A stretch of DNA of 64,000 nucleotides. Origin: Rickettsia endosymbiont of Cantharis rufa (GTDB taxonomy: Bacteria > Pseudomonadota > Alphaproteobacteria > Rickettsiales > Rickettsiaceae). The stretch spans positions 992,001 through 1,056,000 of the forward strand of contig NZ_OZ032150.1 of the NCBI RefSeq assembly GCF_964026445.1, given 5' to 3'. The translations under genes and the position numbers were made by a program. This document shows positions 57,069 through 64,000 of the stretch, one piece after another; the first letter of the stretch is position 1, and every line of letters begins with the position of its first letter. The notes under the pieces are model-generated. The model did no database searches. It had not been told where the DNA came from and saw nothing but the letters and a program-made list of their open reading frames with translations.

Positions 57069-58418
57069 ATGTTAGGCTACGAGAAAGAACAAAGAAATTT
57101 GACAAAAGAGCAGAGACAAGCTGTAGGGTTGTTATCTGTAGGAACCTTATTGGAATATTTTGATCTTATGCTTTATGTGCATATGTCTGTGCTTCTTAAT
57201 GAGCTTTTTTTTCCAAAAGCTGATACTTATGCTACTTCACTTTACTCTATAGCAGCTTTATGTGCTACTTTTATCTTTAGACCACTCGGGGCACTTGTTT
57301 TTGGATATTTAGGCGACACATATGGACGAAAAACTACGGTAGTTATAACAACTATGATGATGGCTACTTCGTGCATTGTAATAGCATTACTTCCTACTTA
57401 CAATGAAATTGGTATAACAGCTTCTATTATAATAATATTATGTAGAATTGCCCAAGGTATGTCCTCAATGGGAGAGGTAATAGGAACAGAAGTTTATTTA
57501 ACCGAGTTTACTAAACCTCCAATACAATATCCTATTGTAGCCCTAGCTACAGTTTTTGCTACTGTCGGAACTTTTGCGGCTTTAGGGATTGCTACTATTG
57601 TTACTTCTTATGGCTTTAATTGGCGTTATGCTTTTGGTATTGGCGCAATTATTGCTGTTGTGGGAACAATAGCAAGAACTGCATTACGAGAAACTCCTGA
57701 ATTTGCTAATGCGAAACTTAAATTACTTAAAACTTTTGAAAAAGCTAATAGAGATATAAAAGTATTAGAAAATAATCCTATTTGGAAAGAAAAAATTGAT
57801 AAAAAGACAGCAATAGCCCTATTTATAATGGATTGTGCATGGCCTGTATGTTTTTATTTTGCATATATTTATTGTGGTGATATTCTTATAGCTAAATTTA
57901 ATTATACTCCTGATGAAGTAATCAAGCAAAATTTCAAGTTATCTATAGTAGAGCTTATAAGTATAATAACAGTGGTGGCATTAAGCTATAGGATATATCC
58001 TTTAAAAATTCTAAAAGTATTATTAAGTATTTTCACCATTACGGTACTATTATGTCCATACTTATTAAATAAAGCTTCAAATTCAAATCAAATATTTATT
58101 ATTCAATCACTTATCATGGCTTTTGCCCTGAATGTTATGCCGGCTGTACCAAATTGTTTTAGACATTTTCCAATCTTTAAGCGTTTTACTTCTGTAACAT
58201 TCACATACGCTTTATCAGCTGCTTGTATGTATGTTATTAGCTCCTTTGGTTTCCCTTATTTAATAAATACCTTTGGAAACTGGGGATTATTAATTATTAT
58301 GATTCCGACAAGTATTGGATTTGGATTTGGTATATTTCATTTTGAAAGATTGGAGAAAGAAAGCGGGAATTATCCGACAAAACCTTTTGTAACTTCTTCT
58401 CCGGGGATACCTTCTTAA
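57069..58418 (+). CDS. MFS transporter, ProP-like, second copy
   Basis: The 449-residue transporter is a paralog of the gene at 24.5 kb. I chose the ATG at 57069 because it matches the paralog exactly (MLGYEKEQRNLTKEQRQAVG); the frame upstream is not conserved. It has about twelve helices, motif A GYLGDTYGRKTTVVI, and EYFDLMLYVHMSVLLN. The C-terminal tail differs (NYPTKPFVTSSPGIPS). The N-terminal half is more conserved than the C-terminal half, which hints that both copies bind the same substrate but are regulated differently. Intact. Confidence 0.9.
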   Translation: MLGYEKEQRNLTKEQRQAVGLLSVGTLLEYFDLMLYVHMSVLLNELFFPKADTYATSLYSIAALCATFIFRPLGALVFGYLGDTYGRKTTVVITTMMMATSCIVIALLPTYNEIGITASIIIILCRIAQGMSSMGEVIGTEVYLTEFTKPPIQYPIVALATVFATVGTFAALGIATIVTSYGFNWRYAFGIGAIIAVVGTIARTALRETPEFANAKLKLLKTFEKANRDIKVLENNPIWKEKIDKKTAIALFIMDCAWPVCFYFAYIYCGDILIAKFNYTPDEVIKQNFKLSIVELISIITVVALSYRIYPLKILKVLLSIFTITVLLCPYLLNKASNSNQIFIIQSLIMAFALNVMPAVPNCFRHFPIFKRFTSVTFTYALSAACMYVISSFGFPYLINTFGNWGLLIIMIPTSIGFGFGIFHFERLEKESGNYPTKPFVTSSPGIPS

Positions 58419-58505
58419 CTGATAAATATTTATAGCAGATTTCCTTTAATATCTATTGTCAAAAGTTTCTTCGATTATTTTCCTAAAGGGGGATTTTAAC
58501 AACTA

Positions 58506-59742
58506 TCATCCTGTTTTGTTAGTGTTGTTATTACTTATCTCGGGCCGCGCCCCCGTATTGCAGCTTAGCATGAATAGTCTATAATCCTCAAACAGTAATA
58601 AGAGAGAATTATAGTTAAGGAGTTATGACAAGAATAGATGTTAAGTGTAGATCAAGAATAGATGTTAAGTGTAGATATTATAACGACACAGAAAAAGTAG
58701 TAAAGGCGGGATATTCAATTTCAAAACAACAGAGATATCAATGCAAGCAGTGTAATCGATATTTTTAACTGTAATATATTAATAATGCCTCTAAGCCTGG
58801 AGTCAAGACTCAGATAGTAGATATGTCAATCAATGGCTCTGGAGTTAGGGATACAGTAAGAGTATTAAAAGTGGGTATCAATACGGTTATCCGTGTTTTA
58901 AAAAAAATCTAGCGTTAAAAAAGATAAATCATTCTATCAATACGATAGAAGTAATTATTGCTCCTGAAATAGATGAACAATGGTCTTATGTACAGAATAA
59001 ATCCAAACAAAGATGGCTTTGGTATTCTTTGGATAAGATTTTGTTAAAAGTAGTTGCTTATACTTTTGGTACAAGATGTGATAGCACATCAGAATCATTA
59101 CTGAAAAAAACCGGAGGATTTTAAGGTTACTTTTTACTTTACAGATGGATGGGGAAGTTATGCTAGGTTATTAGATCCCAAAAAACACATTGTTAGTAAA
59201 AAATATACTCAACGGATAGAACGGGGTAACTTAAATCTTAGAACAAGATGCAAAAGACTGACACGTAAAACAATTTGTTTTTCCAAGTCATTGGATATTC
59301 ATGATAAAGTCATCGGAACTCTTATTGAACGTATAGCCTTTTAATATCCACATCTGTAAAATGGAGGTGCGGCCCTTATCTCGTGCAAATCCTGTCTACC
59401 AAAAACTTTCTTTATATTATCTTCTTCTAAAAAATATATCGCTTTTTTATTCAATATATCATCACGGCTTGTGTATAAAGATTCGATAAATAAAATAGGG
59501 TCCTTTAAAGCTAGTTGCACGACTATATTATCCTTATCATGTCTTTCTAAAGCTTTAGGAAACACGAATTCTTTAACCATATTACCGAATTTCTGTGTTT
59601 TAGTTTGAGATTTCGGAGAATTTGATACAGAGGTTTTTGGAAGATTTATTATTTCGTTTTTGCGTTCTTGCGTTTTATTAATAGCTATTTTCTTTAAGTT
59701 ATCGTCTAAATCTTCCATTCCAATTGCATTGCGATAATGACC
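58506..59742 (-). pseudogene. Unrecognised protein, interrupted by IS1 copy 5 and IS3 element B
   Basis: The piece between the two IS elements (59742-59375) reads MEDLDDNLKKIAINKTQERK, then FGNMVKEFVFPKALERHDKD, DNIVVQLALKDPILFIESLY and VFGRQDLHEI. Without IS1 copy 5 (58543-59374) the frame would continue ISNNNTNKTG to a TGA at 58506-58508. The 9-bp duplication CTTATCTCG falls inside the coding sequence at HEI. The 5' end is under IS3. It is hydrophilic; I cannot name the family. Confidence 0.5.
58543..59374 (+). mobile_element. IS1-family element, copy 5 (best preserved insertion)
   Basis: The 832 bp copy has ends GGCCGCGCCCCC and GGAGGTGCGGCC, with a perfect 9-bp target duplication CTTATCTCG (58534-58542 and 59375-59383). 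Its transposase frame begins ATGACAAGAATAGATGTTAA at 58625. It keeps Trp codons in RWLWYSL and TDGWGSY, but has two TAA after CNRYF, an A8 run in the IS1 frameshift window and an A7 run later. A 23-bp tandem repeat duplicates the first codons (IDVKCR twice). Confidence 0.9.
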
Positions 59743-59767
59743 TGTCAACACTTTTCCGGACAGTTGT

Positions 59768-60580
59768 TTAAGTGCAATTTTGTATCTCTTCATATCTTAC
59801 TGGTGATAAATAATCGTTAGCAGAATACATTCTGATACGGTTATAAAATACCTCTATATATTCAAATATGGCATATTTTGCTTCCTCCTTAGTTTTAAAT
59901 TTATATTGATACATTAATTCTGTTTTTATAGTATGAAAGAAACTTTCAGCAACAGCATTATCCAAGCAATTTCCTTTACGACCCATACTCTGTTTGATAC
60001 CATGTTGTTTTATAATTTTTAAATGACTATCAGAACAATATTGACTACCTCTATCAGTATGCCAAATAAGCCCTTTTGCTGGTTTACGTTGCCATATTGC
60101 CATTAATAAAGCATTATTAACCAAATCAGCTCTCATGTTATTACTCATAGACCATCCTATAATTTTTCTAGAAAATAGATCAATAACAGTTGCTAAATAT
60201 AGCCAGCCTTCACCAGTTGGCACAAAGGTTATGTCTCCAACCCAATAACAATTAGCAGCATAAATTGTAAACTCTCTATTTAATAAATTAGGAGCAATTT
60301 GCTTATTATGATTAGAGTCAGTAATGGCTTTAAATTTACGTTTAGTTTTACATAGCAAATTAGCTTCTTTTATTAGTCTTGCAATGCGTCTCCTACTAGC
60401 AGTTATATCTTGCCGTGATAGTTCCTTTTTAATAGGTCTAGTTCCATAATTACCTCTACCTTCTTTAAAGATAATTTCAATTCTGTTTGTTAATTCATTA
60501 CCTTCTTTAACCCTATTACATCCAAGATTATTTAACCATTCATAATAACCATTACGTGATACTTTCATAAATTTACACAT
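59768..60580 (-). CDS. IS3 element B transposase orfB (integrase catalytic domain)
   Basis: The 270-residue frame is a full IS3 orfB. It begins MCKFMKVSRNGYYEWLNNLG with an HTH_21-like part. The DDE core follows: VGDITFVPTGEGWLYLATVI (first Asp), GLIWHTDRGSQYCSDSHLKI (second Asp) and DNAVAESFFHTIKTELMYQY (Glu). It ends EVFYNRIRMYSANDYLSPVR. All three acidic residues are present and the frame is open. OrfB normally needs OrfA, joined by a frameshift; here orfA carries extra shifts, so this copy may not move by itself. Confidence 0.85.
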   Translation of the reverse strand: MCKFMKVSRNGYYEWLNNLGCNRVKEGNELTNRIEIIFKEGRGNYGTRPIKKELSRQDITASRRRIARLIKEANLLCKTKRKFKAITDSNHNKQIAPNLLNREFTIYAANCYWVGDITFVPTGEGWLYLATVIDLFSRKIIGWSMSNNMRADLVNNALLMAIWQRKPAKGLIWHTDRGSQYCSDSHLKIIKQHGIKQSMGRKGNCLDNAVAESFFHTIKTELMYQYKFKTKEEAKYAIFEYIEVFYNRIRMYSANDYLSPVRYEEIQNCT

Positions 60581-60694
60581 AGCAGAAATGGAAAAATTAC
60601 CTCTGTTTTCCTTTATCCATGCGTACCTTATTGGGATTCTTTTGCAAAGTACGCGGCAGCCTTTTTAATAGATCACGTTCTTGTGTTACTCTAT

Positions 60695-60913
60695 CTAGTT
60701 CTTCTTCAATCTCCTTAATTCATCATACAGATGTTCTTCATATCTCATTACTTCCTTGAGTTTTGAATGTTTATTAACCCAATTATATAGACTATACTTC
60801 GTAATTCCTAGTTCTCTAGCTGCTTGAGCAAAAGGTTGCTTAGACTCAATAGCTAATCTAATCGCTGATTCTTTAAATTCAGCTGGATATATCTTTGGCT
60901 CTATATCCGGCAT
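60695..60913 (-). pseudogene. IS3 element B orfA, shortened by a frameshift
   Basis: The frame MPDIEPKIYPAEFKESAIRL has the HTH motif RELGITKYSLYNWVNKHSKL and stops after ELRRLKKN. One base off, it continues EELDRVTQERDLLKK, and after another shift KAAAYFAKES, the usual C-terminus with leucine-zipper heptads. The same two shifts occur in copy B1, so they predate duplication of the element. A programmed frameshift is normally needed only once. Confidence 0.7.
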
Positions 60914-60965
60914 TTTTATCCCTACTGTTAATATCGTCTATTATTAACTTTCTGGAATGTCAACA

Positions 60966-61219
60966 GCGGTCGAAAAATGATACATAATTTTAATATATAC
61001 TGTTTGAAAATTGATACAGTATAATAAGAAATCATTTGATATTTAAGTCATAAGATTATCCTCCTGTTTATTAATCACCTCTATTGATACAAGACCAGCT
61101 TTCTTTTTATTTCTAAGTCTGAAACTATCCCCTTTAATATTGAGTATCGTGGAATGATGGAGCAGACGATCTAAGATAGCAGCTGTAAGAGCACTATCCT
61201 GAGCAAGATTATTGCGCCA
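60966..61219 (-). mobile_element. IS21-family fragment with istB tail
   Basis: The minus-strand frame reads WRNNLAQDSALTAAILDRLL, then HHSTILNIKGDSFRLRNKKK, and ends LMT at TAA (61043-61045). This is the C-terminus of the IstB helper ATPase. Past the stop, TGTTTGAAAATTGATACAGT and further TGATACAT-like motifs resemble the repeated ends of IS21. The rest of istB and istA are missing, cut off by IS1 copy 6 at 61220. Confidence 0.7.
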
Positions 61220-62049
61220 GGTCGCACCTCCATTTTACAGATGTGGATATTAAATGCTATACGTTCAATAAGAGTTCCGATGACTTTATCATGAATATCC
61301 AATGACTTGGAAAAACAAATTGTTTTACGTGTCAGTCTTTTGCATCTTGTTCTAAGATTTAAGTTACCCCGTTCTATCCGTTGAGTATATTTTTTACTAA
61401 CAATGTGTTTTTTGGGATCTAATAACCTAGCATAACTTCCCTATCCATCTGTAAAGTAAAAAGTAACCTTAAAATCCTCCAGTTTTTTTCAGTAATGATT
61501 CTGATGTGCTATCACATCTTGTACCAAAAGTATAAGCAACTACTTTTAACAAAATCTTATCCAAAGAATATCAAAGCCATCTTTGTTTGGATTTATTCTG
61601 TACATAAGGCCATTGTTCATCTATTTCAGGAGCAATAATTACTTCTATCGTATTGATAGAATGATTTATCTTTTTTAACGCTAGATTTTTTTAAAACACG
61701 GATAACCGTATTGATACCCACTTTTAATACTCTTACTGTATCCCTAACTCCAGAGCCATTGATTGACATATCTACTATCTGAGCCTTGACTCCAGGCTTA
61801 GAGGCATTATTAATATATTACAGTTAAAAATATCGATTACACTGCTTGCATTGATATCTCTGTTGTTTTGAAATTGAATATCCCGCCTTTACTACTTTTT
61901 CTGTGTCGTTACAATATCTACACTTAACATCTATTCTTGATCTACACTTAACATATATTCTTGTCATAACTCCTTAACTATAATTCTCTCTTATTACTGT
62001 TTGAGGATTATAGACTATTCATGCTAAGCTGCAATACGGGGGCGCGATC
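61220..62049 (-). mobile_element. IS1-family element, copy 6
   Basis: The 830 bp copy has ends GGTCGCACCTCC and GGGGGCGCGATC; the last bases differ from the other copies. It is in the subgroup with copies 1 and 2 (TGA and TAG in insB) and, like copy 1, keeps the CRYC zinc-finger cysteine. No target duplication is seen: istB lies to the left and higA to the right, so a deletion happened next to it. Confidence 0.85.
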
Positions 62050-62051
62050 AT

Positions 62052-62182
62052 ATTTTCAAACTTCAGCTCAGTTATGGATTAATTTACAAGCAAGGTATGA
62101 TTTAAAATTAGCCCAGCGTAACGAATGGTCTTATATTAAAAATCCTATTCGTACAATGGAAATAGCGAGAAAAGCTAGTTGA
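62052..62182 (+). pseudogene. HigA-type antitoxin, 3' fragment
   Basis: The open end reads YFQTSAQLWINLQARYDLKL and AQRNEWSYIKNPIRTMEIAR, followed by TGA (62180-62182). This matches the C-terminal half of HigA/VapI antitoxins (xre HTH, with the LWLNLQ-YDL motif). The HTH part and any higB toxin are missing, cut off by IS1 copy 6. The fragment shows that a toxin-antitoxin system once stood here. Confidence 0.75.
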
Positions 62183-62360
62183 TTATTTCTTAGCAACTGC
62201 AGAGTATTCAGGGTGTTTTATGGCAATGTCGATATCCTGCATAAGTCTTGTTCTTATGCCGCCGCTAGTACCTAAAGCGTATGGATCTACTAGTACATTT
62301 AATACGTCCCATTGTTCGATAATTAAATTAGCAAAATTATAGAATAATAAAGTTCCATAC
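62183..62360 (-). pseudogene. Probable phage major capsid protein, C-terminal fragment
   Basis: The minus-strand frame reads GTLLFYNFANLIIEQWDVLN, then VLVDPYALGTSGGIRTRLMQ, and ends DIDIAIKHPEYSAVAKK, stop (62183-62185). The pattern of a Trp-containing strand, a DPY turn and a late D-x-x-hp-x-F/Y-A segment is that of the HK97-type capsid C-terminus. The upstream part is missing. It is only a fragment, so the call is tentative. Confidence 0.5.
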
Positions 62361-62384
62361 TATTTCTTACTCCATATTTATAAT

Positions 62385-62654
62385 CACTTACTTTTTTTTG
62401 CTCCTTGTTTATCTTTTAGCTTTTCTTTACTTCTGCCGATTCCAACAGTCGGATCAGCCGGTATTGACACAACTGATTATTTCTAGAGGCTTCCATGAAT
62501 TTTTAGAAAAAATAATAAACAAGAAGAATTGGAAAAAGGTTTAAGAAAGGGAATAAAACAACAAATAGCAGAACCTTTAACCAAAGAAGACATAGAGAGA
62601 ATAAACGAACGCTTAGAGATATTAGAAAAAATGCACAAAGATTCTGAGGAGTAA
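62385..62654. other. Small decayed reading frames, perhaps phage-derived
   Basis: On the minus strand a tail reads PADPTVGIGRSKEKLKDKQG then AKKSK, stop, near 62385-62460. On the plus strand a frameshifted frame reads KNNKQEELEKGLRKGIKQQI and EDIERINERLEILEKMHKDS, stop, at 62652-62654. The latter would start MNFFRKNNK if one T were added. Both are charged helical pieces. The neighbouring capsid fragment suggests a prophage origin, but neither is recognised. Confidence 0.35.
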
Positions 62655-62703
62655 ATTTTAATTTTTCACTTAAAAAGAATTCAAAATATTATTTTTAGAA
62701 GAT

Positions 62704-63511
62704 AGAGAAGTAGCTGAAGAAGAAATAACATTATCTAGGGTATCAACTGAAAGACAATATGACGAGGGTTGTTCAATAGATTCATAAACAAGATGATTAA
62801 ATGATTATTGTAAAAATAAAAATCTTAAAATTACTAAAAGTTTTGAATTTGCTGAATCTTCAACAGTAGGTAACCGCAAAAAATTTATGGAAGCTATAGA
62901 GTTTGCTAAAAATTTTGCTGAAGAGACGAGGAAAATAATAGCAATAGTAATAAACAGGGTAGATAGGTTACAGCGTAATTTCAAACAGTCTACTATGCTT
63001 TATGGGCTTATAGAAAAAGGAATAATAGAAATACATTTTTATACAGAAAACTGTATTATTCATAAATATTCAACTTCTTTGGAATTTAAATGTTACAGTA
63101 GCTCAAAATTTATAAAAAAGGTAACAAATACTACCCTCATATTTACGAGTTAAATAAAGAGCTTATCAGTATAAAAGATAAACTTGATAATCTTAGAAGT
63201 AAACTTTTAGAAGATATATTCATAAATGAAGAATATGGAGAAGATAAACGTAAATTAACAACACGTCGTGATAAAGTAATGTTAGAAATAGCAGGGCATA
63301 ATAAAGGTGATGATACGGAAAAAATGATAGAGGTACTAAATTTAGTTGCCAATGCACATCAATATTTTATTTTGTCGAATGCCCCAGGAAAAAGACGCCT
63401 AATAAAAACTGTGTTTTCGACAATTAAATTAACAGGCAAAAAACTTGACTTTATGCTGCATTTGCCGTTTGATTCATTCGCAAATTTGTTGAAAATCGAG
63501 AAATGGCTCCC
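62704..63511 (+). pseudogene. Serine recombinase (resolvase/invertase family), broken
   Basis: The opening ITLSRVSTERQYDEGCSIDS holds the resolvase motif SRVST with the catalytic Ser. TAA and TGA then replace two codons in the S-Q-T-R-L region. The frame resumes with LKITKSFEFAESSTVGNRKK and IIAIVINRVDRLQRNFKQST. A shift near 63090 leads to the C-terminal part: KLTTRRDKVMLEIAGHNKGD, VLNLVANAHQYFILSNAPGK and LHLPFDSFANLLKIEKW, ending at the tRNA gene. It is large-serine-recombinase-like and dead. Confidence 0.75.
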
Positions 63512-63578
63512 CGGGCCGGACTCGAACCAGCGACCGAACGGTTAACAGCCGTTTGCTCTACCACTGAGCTACCGAGGA
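63504..63578 (-). tRNA. tRNA-Asn (anticodon GTT)
   Basis: The 75-nt sequence folds as a cloverleaf: acceptor TCCTCGG with CCGGGGA, D-arm GCTC/GAGC, anticodon stem AACGG/CCGTT with loop CTGTTAA (GTT for Asn), and T-arm GCTGG/CCGGC with TTCGAGT. G73 and encoded CCA follow. It lies directly after the recombinase remnant, whose frame would read into its antisense strand. Confidence 0.95.
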
Positions 63579-63668
63579 ACATAGAAGTTTCTAAAAAGTT
63601 TTAGATAACTTCTTATAACAAATCTTTTCTATAACGTCTAGGGTTTTCTTTATATGAAATAAAAAAAT

Positions 63669-64000
63669 TTACTCATCCCCAATTTTCAACGCTGCGATAA
63701 ATGCAGATTGTGGGATTTCGATATTACCGTACTGTCTCATTCTCTTTTTACCTGCTTTTTGCTTCTCAAGAAGCTTACGTTTACGGCTTATATCGCCACC
63801 GTAACATTTAGATAAAACGTCTTTACGCAAGGCCTTAATAGTCTCACGGGCAATAATACGGCTACCGATACTTGCTTGAATTGCTATATCGATCTGCTGC
63901 CTTGGTATTAAGTCCTTTAACCTTACGCATAACGCCCTACCCCTCTGCTCCGCACGTGAGCGGTGTACGATTGTGGACAGTGCATCAACCACCTCTGCGT
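63669..64000 (-). CDS. lepA: Elongation factor 4 (LepA), C-terminal part
   Basis: The frame is open to the window edge, so only the last ~110 residues are here. They contain [60 protein letters not shown] and [40 protein letters not shown] is the signature LepA C-terminal domain that reaches into the peptidyl-transferase centre. LepA is a ribosomal GTPase that back-translocates or remodels stalled ribosomes. The natural stop is at 63669-63671, with 90 bp to tRNA-Asn. Confidence 0.96.

Larger units (their letters stand above)
59743..60965 (-). mobile_element. IS3-family element B, copy B2 (nearly complete)
   Basis: The copy runs from the right-end region TGTCAACACTTTTCCGGACA to the left-end region near AACTTTCTGGAATGTCAACA. 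Its orfB is complete and its orfA is shifted. It interrupts the unrecognised gene above on one side and abuts an IS21 fragment on the other. The right end matches copy B1 beyond the IR as far as GGTCATT, so the true end may be slightly further out. Confidence 0.85.

Noticed and set aside
63512..63545. PDSNQRPNG tail of the recombinase frame
   Set aside because: These residues come from the antisense strand of tRNA-Asn and are a known artefact.

Overview
The window is a piece of a Rickettsia chromosome (Alphaproteobacteria, obligate intracellular). Four things point there: A+T-rich sequence; the scattered vir type IV secretion genes with duplicated VirB8 and VirB9; many Rickettsia palindromic elements (RPEs), some sitting in frame inside genes; and heavy pseudogene decay. 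The species cannot be fixed from the window. The many insertion sequences (IS) suggest one of the IS-rich members of the genus.

Layout. 1-7 kb: IS1 copy 1, an SPFH-domain protein, a peroxiredoxin, broken dprA, then topA. 6.6-11 kb: a GIY-YIG nuclease remnant inside a palindromic repeat, gltX, and a decayed zone with two IS3-type pieces joined by IS1 copy 2. 11-21 kb: a broken DUF2608 gene, cyaY, mltG, lpxB (RPE in frame), broken comM, hslVU, a DUF2628 gene, a HIT-family gene and asd. 21-26.5 kb: a type I secretion pair (ABC transporter and adaptor), a ProP-like transporter and an HD-only SpoT-like protein. 26.6-28.2 kb: a membrane-protease gene destroyed by two head-to-head IS1 copies. 28.3-34.6 kb: ychF, a broken acetyltransferase, pth, rplY, queE, rpmI-rplT and rpmH-rnpA. 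35-38 kb: an ankyrin remnant and an IS3 copy with IS1 inserted in it. 38-47.5 kb: ppx/gppA, then virD4, virB11, virB10, a short virB9, virB8 and virB7 on the minus strand, and divergently virB8-virB9 on the plus strand. 47.6-53.4 kb: Mrp/Mnh-type antiporter subunits with an orphan Phd-type antitoxin among them. 53.5-58.4 kb: an S9 oligopeptidase (RPE in frame), rodA and a second ProP-like transporter. 58.5-63.6 kb: an IS graveyard with IS1, IS3 and IS21 pieces, a higA fragment, a probable capsid fragment and a dead serine recombinase beside tRNA-Asn. The window ends inside lepA.

How it works together. The intact genes are conserved core functions: translation (gltX, rpmI, rplT, rpmH, rnpA, pth, rplY, tRNA-Asn, lepA), envelope growth (mltG, lpxB, rodA), protein quality (hslVU), iron-sulfur metabolism (cyaY), secretion (T1SS and T4SS) and ion/solute transport. 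Nearly all the novelty lies in the repeats. At least 25 palindromic elements lie between genes, three are translated inside genes, and several are nested inside each other. Seven IS1-family pieces share the same two stop codons in insA yet show signs of transposition. Two natural-transformation genes, dprA and comM, are both broken. Many pseudogenes carry single-base changes in homopolymer runs, which could be real decay, be rescued by slippage, or be sequencing error.
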